Made by a program: the position numbers and the translations under genes. Positions 32,326 through 44,011 of a stretch of DNA of 64,000 nucleotides are shown piece by piece; position 1 is the first letter of the stretch; each line of letters opens with the position of its first letter. Below the pieces are notes generated by a model that was not told the origin of the DNA, ran no database searches, and worked only from the letters and a program-made list of their open reading frames with translations. This DNA comes from Enchytraeus crypticus (Eukaryota; Annelida; Clitellata; Enchytraeida; Enchytraeidae): NCBI GenBank assembly GCA_905160935.1, contig CAJHZI010000632.1:351501-415500 (forward strand). The letters run 5' to 3'.

Positions 32326-35300
32326 TTATGATAATCACCTATGATGGTGTTGTACAGGTTGGACGGGTCATCGATGCAGTGTTAAGGTCGACCATTGCTC
32401 CAGTGCGCCCTGTAGACATGGAGCAACATGTGAAAACTACCCCAGTTCCTATTCCTGTATCTGTTCTGATGGCTTCTCAGGTTATTGACACGTTTGAACA
32501 TTTTCTTTCTGCAGTACATTACATATTATCAAGCCTATTTCTAACATGTTTGACAGTCATAAAATTCATAAATATGTTTGATGAATTATCAAACATATTA
32601 GTATTTATAAATATGTTTGATAATATGTATATATTTAACCATATTTTTAAAATCAAAACTGTTTGCATACTTTTCGTGACTTGCTCCTTCTCTCTAAAGA
32701 CTACTACAGATTTGTAGTAATCATTAGCTTTAGTTTTTATAATGAAATTATTTTAATTATATTTATTGTTTATTTTTAGTAATCAGTAATTTGTCGTTAT
32801 TTTCACCTTCTTCACGATCACAAATGAGCGCTAGGCCAGCCCTGCCTCTGACAGCGCATCGATTGCAGCCTGTGAGGATTTAAGATTAACCTTCCTACAC
32901 CCTAAGTCTTTTTTTCTTTCAAAGCTGTCACCCCTTTATCTTCAAGGGTGGTCGTCATCCAAGTACTAACCGGAGCCGACAGTGCTCAACTTCGCTGATT
33001 AATGCGCATGCTATACCTACTGTGCTAAACACCCACTCTGTGTACGTTGTAGATATGATATTAATTGCGTTTTATATTGTATTGAATTTAATTTTATTAT
33101 ATTGCATCGCATGGAATTAGTGCATTATATTGTATGGTAGTGTTTGGCATTATATTGCATTAAAATCATTTAATACTATTCAATAAATTGCATTGTATAC
33201 CATTTATTTGTATTGTATTTTGTAGTGCAGCATTGTATGTATTGTACTGAACTGTACTGTAATGTACCGAACCTTACCGTACCGTACAAAACTGTAGTGA
33301 AATGTACTGTATTGTATTTTATTGTATTTATAATTCTTAATACTATACAATACATTTATTACATTTTATTGTAATTTACTGTATTGCGTTGCATTGTATT
33401 GTAAAGTGCATGTTGTGTTATTTTTTATGAGGTGCATTACTGCATTTCATTGTGTTGCATTGCATTGTATTGCATTTCATTGTGCGGCATTGATGTATTC
33501 TATAATAAAGTACTGTATTGTATTGTACTGCACCTTATTGTATTGTATTGTATTGCATTTAGGCGCTGACTGTGAAGAGAACATTGATGATTGTGAAGGT
33601 GTAAAGTGCGAGGGTGAACAGAGTACCTGTGTAGATCTAATCAGTGCCTACAGGATCTTTACTCTCGTGTGTTGATCTAATCAGTGCCTACAGGTTCTTT
33701 ACTCTCTTGTGTTGATCTAATCAGTGCCTACAGGTTCTTTACTCTCTTGTGTTGATCTAATCAGTGCCTACAGGTTCTTTACTCTCTTGTGTTGATCCAA
33801 TCAGTGTCTACAGGTTCTTTACTCTCTTGTGTTGATCTAATCAGTGCCTACAGGTTCTTTACTCTCTTGTGTTGATCTAATCAGTGCCTACAGGTTCTTT
33901 ACTCTCTTGTGTTGATCTAATCAGTGCCTACAGGTTCTTTACTCTCTTGTGTTGATCTAATCAGTGCCTACAGGTTCTTTACTCTCTTGTGTTGATCTAA
34001 TCAGTGCCTACAGGTTCTTTACTCTCTTGTGTTGATCTAATCAGTGCCTACAGGTTCTTTACTCTCTTGTGTTGATCTCATCAGTGCCTACAGGTTCTTT
34101 ACTATATTGCTTAGATCTCTATTCTTGGCTGATTCTATTGTCATAAAGTTCTCGATATCATCCTGGATACCTAGCAGTGCAGGTTTATCAGCAAATTATG
34201 TAATGATTTGTTTAAATTGCTGATACGTATGTTATTTAACTGTACCAGCCAAATAGATATCATCACGAATGGTAGATTTTACATATATGATCGCCCCTAT
34301 GCAAAGTTCTGCACGTTGTATGCTAGATACTAACTTATGCTGCCTCGCTTTATCTCAAACCATGCAATTAGATAACATCATGGATGTGGTATCTGTAGAT
34401 GTGACTGTCCCTATCTAAGGACCGGCACGCATTGTGAGCAGATGCTGAGTCCATGCACAGCGTTACCATGTCGCAATGGCGCCACATGTATCGATACAAC
34501 ACAGCTTGACAACAACAACTACACAGGCAGTGGTGATGACTCGGAGGCAGTCACTCAGGAACGGGGGTCTCCCCCCTACAGCCCCGATGTCGAAGGGACG
34601 GAGGGCTACGAGTGCCGGTGTGCGCCCGGGTGGAGGGGGAGAGACTGCGATCAGCCCCTCAGCCCGTGTGAGAGCTCCCCCTGCCTGCACGGCTCCACCT
34701 GTCTGGAAGAGGCTGGCCGCTTCAAGTGTCTCTGTGCCCCTGGAACAACAGGTATCATCCAAAGCACGCATGACACAGGTGTTACCCTAGTGAAGGACTG
34801 AAGGCTACTGAAAATATAATAATTGTGTAAAGATATCTGCTGACAAATCAGGTATTTAATAATCTTGATAGGAAACGGATTTGATTGCAGCCTGTGGTTA
34901 TGGCTCTAGATAGAGCTCAATTGTGTTCTTTCTGACGGCCCTTTCATTTGTGTTCTGTCTAGTTGTATGCACTTTTTGTATATTTTGATTCAGTTACCAA
35001 AAATTGTCCTCGATGTTGCCATTGATGACTGTAGCACTCTAATTGTTGTAATTAAATGATAATGGTTCTCTGTCTCTCTTCTCTAGAAACATTGAAAATA
35101 TTGAGTGGAACCTATTTACAGTTGAAAGAAATTCAAACTATTCATAACCAGTGCTCTGATATAAGTCAGCCCATTGCTATGACTTAGCTGAGCTGACGTG
35201 ATTACTATGTATTCAGGCGAGGACTGCTCACTAAACCTTTGCTCTATCAACCCTTGTGACAACGGTGGGGTTTGTTCTCTAACCTACGACTCTCAAATCA

Positions 35301-38300
35301 CACCTGAAGAGGCGACCACTGCAGATCACAGCTCAACACAGCAACACGTGTTGACAAGCACACTGACAGACAGCGAGACAGTCGAACATTCGAGCATGAC
35401 TGAGGAGAAGAGAGAGGTACACTTCAGCACAGAGGCAGTCACTTCCAGTGTCGTGGTTCTGAGAGACTTCACCTGTACATGTGAGGCTGGCTATACTGGG
35501 AGGCATTGCGAGCTAGAGGTAGAAGAAGAGAAAACATTTATTCCTCTAGATAGAGTTATACCAGGTAAGGCTAATTGGCTCTGTATCTAAGATATGTAAA
35601 AATCTAGGATGTGTACATCCTTAGTGCAAGAATAAATATTGATTTATTTGTTAATTTGTTGACTCCAAAGACAATGTTTGCTGTTTAGATCTTAGTAAAG
35701 CGTTTGATCGTCTTAATCATAATTGTCTATTCTAGAAGCTTTTACAACGTTCAGTTCCGGTATACTTATTCTATCTGATTGGTATAATTGTAATTGGTTC
35801 TACAATAAGGTGGAGAAATTGTGTTTCTTATATTGCGAGCGTTTAAATAGCATTTTTCACTTTTGCTTGAAAAAAGCAAATTCATTTGATTGTTACATTA
35901 TCTTAGAGTGGAATTAAAATTTCACTTAAATTAACAAATTCCTAGTAAATATGCTCTGCATTATTAAACCACTTAACTAATTGACTAATAGAAGAACTAT
36001 TGATTCGTTTACTGATTGATTGATGATTGTTTTCAGCTGGCAGCAAGGCGTTGTTGTTTCAAGGAAGCCTCGTCAAGGAGAATGTGACTAGGCTAGCGAG
36101 AGTTCTGGTGAAGTGGGGGAAGTGTCAGGTAGACGAAGTTAAAGGAAGCCCTGAGAACAGGACCAGGGCTGACTGTGTGAACAGAACGAGAAGTCTCAGT
36201 GTCAGCCACCAGACCCTCGAGTGTAGAGACAGCGAGAGGTGCTGCTTCAATCAATCAATCAATCAATCCATCAATCATCAATCAAACAATCAGTCAGTAA
36301 ATCAATCAATCAATCATCAATCAATCAATCAATCAATAAAACAAACAGTCAGTCAGTAATCAATCAATCAATCAGTCAGTCAGTCAATTAACAAATCAAT
36401 CAATCAGTCAGTAATAACAGTCAGTCAGTCAATCAATCAATCAATCAGTCCATCAATCAATCAGTCAGTCAATAAATCAATCAAGCAATCAATCAATAAA
36501 TCAATCAATGAATCAATCAATTAAAAAGCATGTTTGAGTCATTTATGCCCACTGTGCAGCATTTGTACCAGTCAATCAATAAGTCAATCAACCAATCAAT
36601 CAATCATCAATCAACGAATCGAGGTTTAATATTTACTTGATGTATTCATTGATCTACAACTGTATGTTCAATAATTCAAAGAGAGATTTAACTATTAGGA
36701 ACAATTTGCAGACAAATAAATACATTGATATCTAAATGCATTGCTTGAGCACAGGAATCAATTGACAGCTTTCACGTTTCAATTTCTCACAAACCAAATC
36801 ATTCCCTTAGAAACAACCGAGGAAATTCTTCAGGGAATTCCCGATGAGGAATTCCCAGCCACGTTGCAGAGAGGTCGAGCTCATGATGACGTGGAGTGTG
36901 TGGCAACAGCTGATGCTGTAGCTAGGCAGATGCAGCAGCAAGGGGTGAGTATAATAAATCAATCATCATCAACATCATCATCATCCTCCATTGAATCCCA
37001 GTTTAACTGGGATCGGGATAAAATAGACTGTCCCAAATCCTCTCTCTCCTATATCACACCACCAGCCAATACCCTATTTGAGACTTTTTCATTCGTTTAA
37101 ATTTTGTAGCAATTTCTGGAGCCTAGGCGCTTACCAACCGAATGCCCTTTCTGACGTTGGTATGGATCTTAGTGCTTTAGTCGCCTTCTACGACACGTGC
37201 AGTCATCGGTTGGCCAATCCTTCAAACAACCCGGACACAGCACGGGGACTTTATGGGGAGTGTAATAAATAATATACACGGGGAGTATAATAAATCAATC
37301 AATAAATAAGAATTTAGCGTCCGGTTCCTCGTCATAAGGCAATGTCAGGGACGTTTCTTGCAAATTCTACACAAACAGGCACCAAAGCACCATACGATGA
37401 CGACTTAGTACACAGAGACCACGAGAGAAAGCTAGGTCAAAACAGTGCAAGTCCAAGATCCAAGGCAAGCGGGTCAAAATTTAGACCTATGGCGGAAAGA
37501 GATGGGTTTTTGGCTTGCCATAGAAAGTACCAATACAATTACAAGGTCGAAGATCTTGTGGCAGAAAGTTTCTTTTTTCGGAGCAGAAAACACGAAGGAA
37601 CGTCTGCTCATGGCAAATTTAATGTTTGGTACAGTGAGGAGGTTATAGGAAGGCCTACAGTAGTACGGAGAAATTCGTATAACAGAAATTGTGTACACGG
37701 GATTGTACGCAAGTTTGGCTCGTTTTCTTAATTTTCTCTCATAATCTTTTATCTTTGGACTGATTTTTTGGATTTTGCACCGTTTTGGACCTGCTTTTTG
37801 CTCGCCGGCTTTCTTCTGTTTCAATAATACTCGATGTTGTCATTGATGACTGTATCACTCTAATTGTTATTGTTTTTATTGTTATTATTAATTTCCATTC
37901 ATCACTTAGACTATTACAGCCACTTTTTCCCTGTCGACGTTTATATGTTGTTTTCTCATGTTTAGCACAAGATTCAAGAGACGTATTGTGTAGACAATGT
38001 ATTGTATTGTAATTTGTTTATCTAACTACGTGCTCGTTCCAGTTTTTGTATCATCTGTGCTGTGATGTACAATAAACGATACTAAACGAAGCCTTACAGG
38101 ACTAGTATTGTGCGTGTACGTATTGATGTAATATTGTATTCGTGTACTCTATTGGTAAGCTAGGGTACTGATGTACATGCGTATAATATTAGTGTAATAG
38201 TGTAGTGATTATTATTAAATTGATCAAGTATTGCATTTTTCTATTACTGCATTGCATTTGTGTATCATTGTATTTATTTATTACTGCAGTTACCTATTTC

Positions 38301-40216
38301 ATTATTTATGCATTAGTGCACTTGTTGACTACTGTACTAGTGTAGTACTGTATTTATGTATAATTGTATTTAATACTATTGAACTGAATAGATGCTGTAG
38401 AGTTTAACGTCGGTCTCGTAAGACGACGATGATGTTGTATGGGGAAACTAACTGTAGAACTCAGGTACGTGATCTGCTGTCATAAAGCCAGATAGGCCGC
38501 TAGCAATGTGAGAGACTGTGAAGAACTTGACGCGAGAGACTTTATTCATTTAATATTAACTTTATTATTACAGTTATTATCTAAATTAAGTTACAGTATC
38601 GTAAAGCAATTACGCTCTGATAGTTAATTTCTGCATCGTCCAGGTCCTAACCAGCACAGCAGCGGGTGCATAGTTCCGAAGGCACCTTTGCGGGCCGAGC
38701 CCGAAGGCCCCGCTTCAAATGCGTTCAACAGAGAAGTCCAATAGAGCGTAACTACAGAAAGAACCGCTTTGCATCTAATCACAGCATCGACTGAATAGAA
38801 TGAACAGCAACTAACTGAACTAACTTTGCGGCCTAAAGCCTACCAACACTCATCGCAACGCAGAGCAATCTGTTCCCAAAACTTTACCATAGAAGTAGCC
38901 AACTTATAACTTCAACAAATACGCAGCTTCCCGATAGAATGCCGGATGAGATCAGCAGCTTCTAGGAAAATATACAATGTTCTAGAAAACAGCCAAACTT
39001 GATAGCTTACAACAATAATATGCTTAGACTCAGTACCACTACACGATTGATGTATAATTGTATTTATTAATGTATTGATGTATAATTGTATATAATACTA
39101 TTTATGTATAATTGTATTTAATAAAATTTTTGTATAACTGTATTTAATACTATTTATGCATAATTGTATTTAATACTATTGATGTATAATTGTATTAGTG
39201 TATTACTGTATGATTGTATTTAACACTATTTATGTATCACAGTATCTATACACATTACAGGTTGTAGGCGACAACTCTAAACTCTTCCTGATTCTCCTCA
39301 TAGGGGGCGTGGCACTTGTGGTATGTGGCGCCATCATAGCGGTAGTGGTCGCCAAGAAACTAAAGTTCGTAGACTAATTACTGTACTCAATCAATCAATA
39401 AGAATTTAACGTCCGCTTCCTCGCCATAGGGCAATGTCAGGGACGTCTCTTGCAGACTCTACACAACAGGCGCCTATGGCGGAAAGAGATGAGTTTTTAG
39501 CTAGTCAATGAAAATATCAATACAATTACAAGATCGAAGGTCTTGTGGCAGACAGTTCCATATTGTTGGAGCAGAAAACATGAAGGAGCATCTGCAAATG
39601 GTAGATTTAATACGCCGTATTTAGTTTATTTAGTTTACTGGTTTAATAATTTTATATATTTAGTTTGCAGGTTTACTTATTTTGTGTATTTGTTTACCGA
39701 TTCAGTTTATTCTGGTAAAGGGGAAAGTTTTCTCAAAGAATGAAAACCTCTCTCAATAATAAAAAAAACCTCTCTACAACAACTGCACTGATTGATTGAT
39801 TGATTGGTTGATTGATTGACTGATTCTAGAAGTGAGATTATAAGGCAAGAGGTGCTTTTACCAGCCTATTACAATCCTCTCTACAGCAGCTCCACTGATT
39901 GATTGATTTTGATTATGCTGTATTAATTAATAGATAGATAGATTGATTGATTGATTGATTCTAGACGTAAGGTTATAACGCAAGAGATCCTGGTACCAGC
40001 CTATAACAATCCTCTCTACAGCAGCTGCACTGATTGCTTGATTGATTGATTGATTCTAGACGTAAGGTTATAACGCAAGAGATCCTGGTACCAGCCTATA
40101 ACAATCCTCTCTACAGCAGCTGCTCTCAGCCCAGCGATGCGCCAAGTCAACTACCTTGTGAGGAGCAAGCCTGCCTTATCCCTGACAGTCCAGTCAAGAG
40201 CATGCCTTATCCCTGA
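24506..40216 (+). CDS. Delta/Serrate-type Notch ligand, 13 exons, 740 aa
   Basis: Exons: 24506-24577, 29680-29837, 30304-30439, 30921-31075, 31819-31952, 32358-32480, 33563-33653, 34399-34751, 35217-35564, 36037-36238, 36755-36944, 39261-39364 and 40060-40216; all phases join. Order: 24-aa signal peptide; MNNL domain (QLRLVQYNNPDGRG, NHCCDG, CDQYFIVCLDAYQ, LPFISFE, IKIEVWDDD); DSL domain (LRVFCDEHWYGEGCDTFC to GQKIC) that contacts Notch; four EGF repeats, the third and fourth with long inserts between cysteines 3 and 4; a juxtamembrane region; TM (LFLILLIGGVALVVCGAIIA); and a short tail with PAYNNPLYSS. The exon 7 junction is unusual: the donor is GA, not GT. The last exon exists in three copies. 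With few EGF repeats and no clear VWC domain it fits Delta-like as well as Serrate; orthology is not settled. Confidence 0.85.
25550..26470 (-). mobile_element. Non-LTR retrotransposon 3' fragment nested in the Tc1 element
   Basis: The minus-strand frame 25976-26434 (152 aa) reads like the region after the reverse transcriptase of jockey/CR1-type LINEs: LYGIEIYGNASFSAIHPLHL, LQYLSRFCTTKIL, FNVLPIQLQYKLSIGKLIYK, SYSTRQSLTNYL, WNNIPLNIR, FNKLYKDYL. Towards the 3' side a block of about 120 bases is present twice (near 25600-25720 and 25820-25925). Borders are approximate. Confidence 0.7.
26546..27400 (-). pseudogene. Tc1-like transposase, frameshifted
   Basis: Frame 26546-26980 gives the C-terminal half: MVWGPFSGK, YFQHDGASCHMAKTTTKWL (second catalytic Asp) and WPGSSPDLNLIENLW (catalytic Glu). 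I count 35 residues between the Asp and the Glu, one more than in classical Tc1 (DD34E). The first Asp block (VQFSDEST) is in another frame near 27085-27115, so the gene is broken near 26990. The N-terminal DNA-binding half is only partly recognisable up to about 27400. Confidence 0.8.
27750..29160 (+). mobile_element. 5'-truncated LINE with reverse transcriptase remnants
   Basis: Frames 27764-27994, 28192-28710 and 28720-29121 form one decayed ORF2: MIPIPKNANA and ISLIPHASKILLKIV, a middle part with CFVDFEKAFDRIDW in another frame, GRGVRQGCSISPLLF, the catalytic LQDVRFADDQGM, SFKYLGRTI, LLYGCETWTLRK, and the C-terminal WIGHFLRGESLLKEVIEGG. The 3' end is a short hairpin GACCTGCCAGTAGTCAGTGC followed by (GA)n. 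The family has at least four more 3' fragments in the window. The clade (CR1/jockey/RTE group) is not settled. Confidence 0.85.
29460..29572. repeat. 23-bp repeat of palindromic units (ATTAGAATATTTTTATTCTA)
   Basis: Four to five units in which ATTAGAATA and TATTCTAAT alternate around TTTT, so each unit can fold on itself. Lies just upstream of the tandem acceptor repeat of exon 2. Confidence 0.8.
29572..29690. repeat. 36-bp tandem repeat carrying the exon 2 acceptor
   Basis: The unit GATCAG|ACTGTAG plus (GATT)n occurs with exact 36-base spacing (ACTGTAG at 29572, 29608, 29644 and 29680). The last copy is the acceptor and first codons of the MNNL exon. Splicing to the copies at 29608 or 29644 would read TVARLSD then a stop. 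Confidence 0.85.
29925..30300. repeat. GTTCACATGTGTTCTCATAT degenerate repeat
   Basis: Imperfect units of 10-20 bases (TGTTCACATG, TGTTCTCATA) fill the second intron up to the acceptor at 30303. The three overlapping long frames here are His/Cys/Phe-rich artefacts. Confidence 0.85.
30463..30620 (-). mobile_element. tRNA-derived SINE, copy 4
   Basis: Same family as 111-240, minus strand, with a partial internal duplication of the GATGTCTTACCGACAT side. Confidence 0.75.
31066..31210. repeat. 40-bp tandem repeat carrying the exon 4 donor
   Basis: CACTGT|GTAAGTACC occurs four times with exact 40-base spacing (GT at 31076, 31116, 31156 and 31196). Only the first donor keeps the reading frame; reading past it meets TAA at once (ACT GTG TAA). 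Confidence 0.9.
31371..31500 (+). mobile_element. tRNA-derived SINE, copy 5 (best A and B boxes)
   Basis: On the plus strand: GGAGCCAGTGGCGAAGTCGG (A box), GCGGGTTCAAATTCTGGGC (B box), then GCTTTCGAGTGAGG and a T-rich end. This copy shows the Pol III promoter most clearly. Confidence 0.8.
31603..31735 (-). mobile_element. tRNA-derived SINE, copy 6
   Basis: Same family, minus strand, in the same intron as copy 5 and facing it about 100 bases away. Confidence 0.75.
32031..32325. repeat. (CAGT)n microsatellite, about 290 bp
   Basis: Nearly pure AGTC repeats with a few T/A substitutions, in the intron before the first EGF exon. Confidence 0.95.
33060..33560. repeat. ATTGTATTGCATT degenerate repeat
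   Basis: Repeats of ATTGTATTGC, TGTACTG and GCATTTCATTG fill the intron up to the acceptor of EGF exon 33563. Confidence 0.8.
33629..34107. repeat. 40-bp minisatellite carrying the exon 7 donor, 12 copies
   Basis: Unit: GTGTTGATCTAATCAGTGCC, TACAG, GTTCTTTACTCTCTT (40 bases). The first copy contains the end of EGF exon 7 and reads TACAG|GATCTT; all eleven later copies read TACAG|GTTCTT. The later copies are very similar to one another, implying recent expansion. Confidence 0.95.
36245..36620. repeat. (AATC)n repeat after exon 10 donor
   Basis: AATC units with CAGT and ATCA interruptions, starting a few bases after the donor at 36239. Confidence 0.9.
37300..37880 (+). mobile_element. Non-autonomous dispersed repeat, long copy
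   Basis: Begins AATTTAGCGTCCGGTTCCTC, ends GATGTTGTCATTGATGACTG. Parts recur at about 801-860, 3790-3860 (inverse), 39400-39600 and elsewhere. It carries a 129-aa frame (37342-37731) with no recognised family; the shorter copy at 39400 shares GATCGAAGGTCTTGTGGCAGA but not the frame, so I read it as repeat DNA and not a gene. Confidence 0.5.
38100..39240. other. Intron before the TM exon
   Basis: GTATTGATGTATAATTGTATT repeats at both ends (38110-38390 and 39045-39240) and about 600 bases of GC-richer unique sequence between (38400-39040). No exon recognised. Confidence 0.5.
39400..39605 (+). repeat. Non-autonomous dispersed repeat, short copy
   Basis: Shares AATTTAACGTCCGCTTCCTC, GGCAATGTCAGGGACGTCTC and GAAGGTCTTGTGGCAGA with 37300-37640, internally deleted. 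Confidence 0.5.
39760..40216 (+). repeat. Triplicated terminal exon of the Notch ligand
   Basis: Three tandem copies of TTCTAG| plus the tail-coding start: 39830-39902, 39965-40049 and 40060-40216, with a further degenerate CCTCTCTACAACAACTGCAC piece at 39767. All fit the same phase (AA|A). Copies 2 and 3 are identical over the first 66 coding bases; copy 1 is diverged (SEIIRQEVLLPAYYNPLYSS). Copies 1 and 2 stop in the following (GATT)n; copy 3 continues to a longer tail. All three encode NPLY. Confidence 0.85.
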
Positions 40217-40700
40217 CAGTCCAGTCAAGAGCATTCCTTATTCCTGACAGTCCAGTCAGGAGCATGCCTTATCCCTGATAGTCCAAGTGATGAAAATGCC
40301 TTATCCCTGACAGTCAATAATGGCAAGTATAATTTTACTTCCTGACAGTCCAGTCAGGGGCAAGCCTGCCTCATACCTGACAGTCCAGTCAGGGGCAATC
40401 CTTATCCCTGACAGTCCAGTCAGGGGCAAGCCTGCCTCATACCTGACAGTCCAGTCAGGGGCAATCCTTATCCCTGACAGTCCAGTCAGGGGCATGCTTT
40501 ATCCCTGACAGTCCAGTCAGGAGCATGTCCTATCCCTGACAGTCCAGTCAAAAGCATGTCTTATCCCTGACAGTCTAGTCAGGGGCATGCTTTATCCCTG
40601 ACAGTCCAGTCAGGAGCATGTCTTATCCCTGACAGTTCAGTCAGGGGCAACCCTTTTACCTGATAGTTCTGTCAGGGGCAAGCCTGGCTTATACCTGACT
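40170..40700. repeat. CCCTGACAGTCCAGTCAGGG minisatellite in the 3' exon/UTR
   Basis: About 17 units of CTTATCCCTGACAGTCCAGTC with spacers of 28-36 bases. The CCTGAC/GTCAGG halves are complementary, so each unit can form a small hairpin in RNA. It starts inside the last coding exon (IPDSPVKSMPYP) and runs through the 3' UTR. Confidence 0.9.
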
Positions 40701-41668
40701 GTGAGAGTCTGTGTGTGATCTTGTATGAAGGGGAATAGAAATGAGATTTTTAATTGACGTTTACAACACTTTATTGCTAGCAAGAGTTGAAAATACGGGC
40801 TAAGAAGGTTTTCTATTTGAAAGCATTAAGACTGAATTTAGTTTTCTTTAAATATTTACACCACATATTGCTAATATATGTTCTACTTTTAATACACAGT
40901 ATTATAAACAATATATAATTTTCATTTAATTATTTATTGATTTTATTTTTACGTTGTAATTATTCTATTTAACGATAAATTGCATTAAATTTGACGCATT
41001 ATTTTATATCGCTTATTGCGTTTTATGAAACATTTCTGGTTTTCAACATCAAATTGACTCGGTAAATGTACAGTGCCAAGAATCCAAGCTTTGCAGCTCT
41101 GTTATTGGTTAGCGCGACCGGCTCGCGTTATCGCGTTAAACATCTCCGATAAAATTAGCGAGCCGTTAACTGTCAGAGCGCAGGGGATTGTTTCATTCAA
41201 ACGCGCCTGATTACAAATAGACCAGAGCAAAGAGTTCCTAGCTCAGGCAGCAAGCTAAATGACAACAATTAGGAAGTTATTTTAACTAGGCATCAGAGGC
41301 TTATCAGGTGGAATTTGAAACGATAAATCTGCCGATATGTCAGAGGACTTTAGCGGGTCAAAAATTACTTATAAAAAGTAGAAGTGACTAGCGACAAGAT
41401 AAACCCGTCGAATTTTATCTATTGGATCGTCATGAAATCAGGCTTTAGTAATTCAGAGGCAAAGACTCTAGAGGGTGACAGCGGACCGCATAATTTTGAG
41501 CATTGGACCTGTTATTTAAAAATACAGTACTTTCTTTATTTATATCATTTCTCTATTTAAATGCAGTCCGACTTACTCACCAGTTTACAAGACCATCAGT
41601 TAAGTTCTTTAATTTATATTCTTATTTAGTTATTTTTTACAATAATTTAGTTATTTATTTCATAGACA

Positions 41669-41848
41669 TTATTCGTTCCCTGATCTCTTGTTAGGTTGTT
41701 GTGATTCTTTGAACGGGCTGATGAGAACCTTTCCGATGTTTGCTCTCTCCTCAATCCGCGCCATTGCAAATCCGATCTTAAATCAATCAATCAATAACTA
41801 ATCAATAAACAATTAGTCTAGAGTCAATTTTAAAAGTCATCAACTAAT

Positions 41849-41937
<89 letters not shown>

Positions 41938-43941
41938 GGCTATACATTATATATATATATATATATATATATAAACCTTAATTTCAACCATTCGCTAACA
42001 GACTGACAGATTTGTTATATATACATGTATATAATATATGGTTCAGATGGTATCTCATTTAGTGTCGAAGCAGCGAACGAGGCTATTGATAAGATAGATA
42101 CTCATAAATCTCCTGGTAGTGATCATATTTCAATTGAGCATATAATATATGCACATCCATCTATCATAATTATCCTTACTCGTTTATTCTATACTATGCT
42201 TTAACTGGGATTGGTACCGGATGACTTCGGTGTCGGCTTATCAACACCAATACCAAAATTTAAAACTAGTAAGAAAAATGTAACAGCAGACGATTTTCGC
42301 GCAATAACTATTAGTCCAGTTATCTCAAAAATATTTGAGCACTGTTTGCATAAATATTTCTCAAAATTGACAACATCCTATAGACAGCTTGGTTTTAAGA
42401 AAAATGTAGGATGTTACATTTCTATTCAAACTGTGTGCAAGATAGTAAATTTCTTCAATGAGCGTAATTCAACAATAAATATTGGCTCAATAGACCTAAA
42501 AAAGGCTTTTGATAAAACTAACATTTTTGGAATTCTATGTATACTGCAAGAAAAGGATTTTAATATAAATATAATAAATATTTTAGAAAATTGGTTTTTG
42601 AAGAATTCAACGAGTATTAAATGGAACAATACTAGATCAAATGCTGTTCCTCTAATGTCGGGTGTAAGACAGGGAGGGATACTCTCACCTCTCCTATTCT
42701 CACTATATGTTGATACAATTTTAGATAAATTTGAAAAATCACGCTTGGGATGCTTTATTGGTGGCAAATGCTATAATAGTTTTATGTATGCTGATGACTT
42801 GATTTTACTAAGCATTACCGTAACTGACATGCAAAAACTATTTGATTTATGTCATGTTCCTTTCTTCTTTGGATTTGCCAATAAATAACTCTAAGAGTCA
42901 ATGTCTTAGAATCGGTCCGAGATATAAGAATATTTGTAAGAGCATAACAAGACATAATTGTATCGCAGGTAAATGAGATCAGGTTTTTAGGAATTACAAT
43001 TTTAAATAATAAGGTTTTTAAATGTTCATGGGAATCAAGTATAAAAAGTTTTTATTGGAAGTCCAACTCAATACTTAGTCACCTTTGTACATCCGCACCG
43101 GTTGGGGTTCTGCTAAAACTGATAGAGTCACAAGCTATCCCTCATATACTGTATGGTATTGCATCAATTGCATTATCAAAAAAGGACATTCATAGGCTAA
43201 ATTTTGAGTATAACAGCGTTTTCTCTAAGATATTCCATACTCACTGAGATGAAGTAATCTTGAATTGTCAGTACTTTACAAACTCTTTGCCATTCAAATA
43301 TACCTATGATTATCATAGGTATAATTTTCTAAATAAACTATATAATTTAAATTTAATTAATCTAAATGTGAAAGAGGATAAAAATGACATTACAGATTAT
43401 ACAGCATTGCAACTGGAATATGGTCTAAATCCAAATGATTCAAAAAGTAAATAAAACATAAGATATGGAATAAATTTGAAAATATTTTACATGCTAGTAT
43501 TAAAATTGTTTATAAATTGTGATAGTTAATGTCGCATGATGTTAACATGACTAGTGGTGAACGTGTATATGTGTATACATGTGTACATGTATGTATATGA
43601 GTGTGTGTTTATATGTAAATATGTATGTATGTGTATATATGTGTACGTTTGTATGTTGTGTGTATGAATATATGTATGTATGTGCATGCGTGTGTATGTC
43701 TGCATACATTCTATATTGGTCACATATTTTGCTGCTAATTTTTGCCATTTCACAATATTGACATTTTGCATGTTACTTATTCACTTGATTGCTTTGTAAT
43801 TTTGTCTTTTGTACCTGTCTACCATTGAATTGGTGAAATAAATAAATAAATATATGTATATTTATTTATTTATTTTATTTATAATTAGAAATCAGGCAGC
43901 AAGACCCACACAAAGCACACAAGACACACAACACAGCATAC

Positions 43942-44011
<70 letters not shown>

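Noticed and set aside
33629..34107. CRISPR-like array
   Set aside because: The 40-bp units are head-to-tail without unique spacers; this is a minisatellite in an animal intron.
34463..34771. Minus-strand and second plus-strand frames over the EGF exon
   Set aside because: Shadows; the frame with the EGF cysteines joins its neighbours in phase.
37342..37731. 129-aa plus-strand frame as a gene
   Set aside because: It lies inside a dispersed repeat whose other copy (39400-39605) does not keep the frame.
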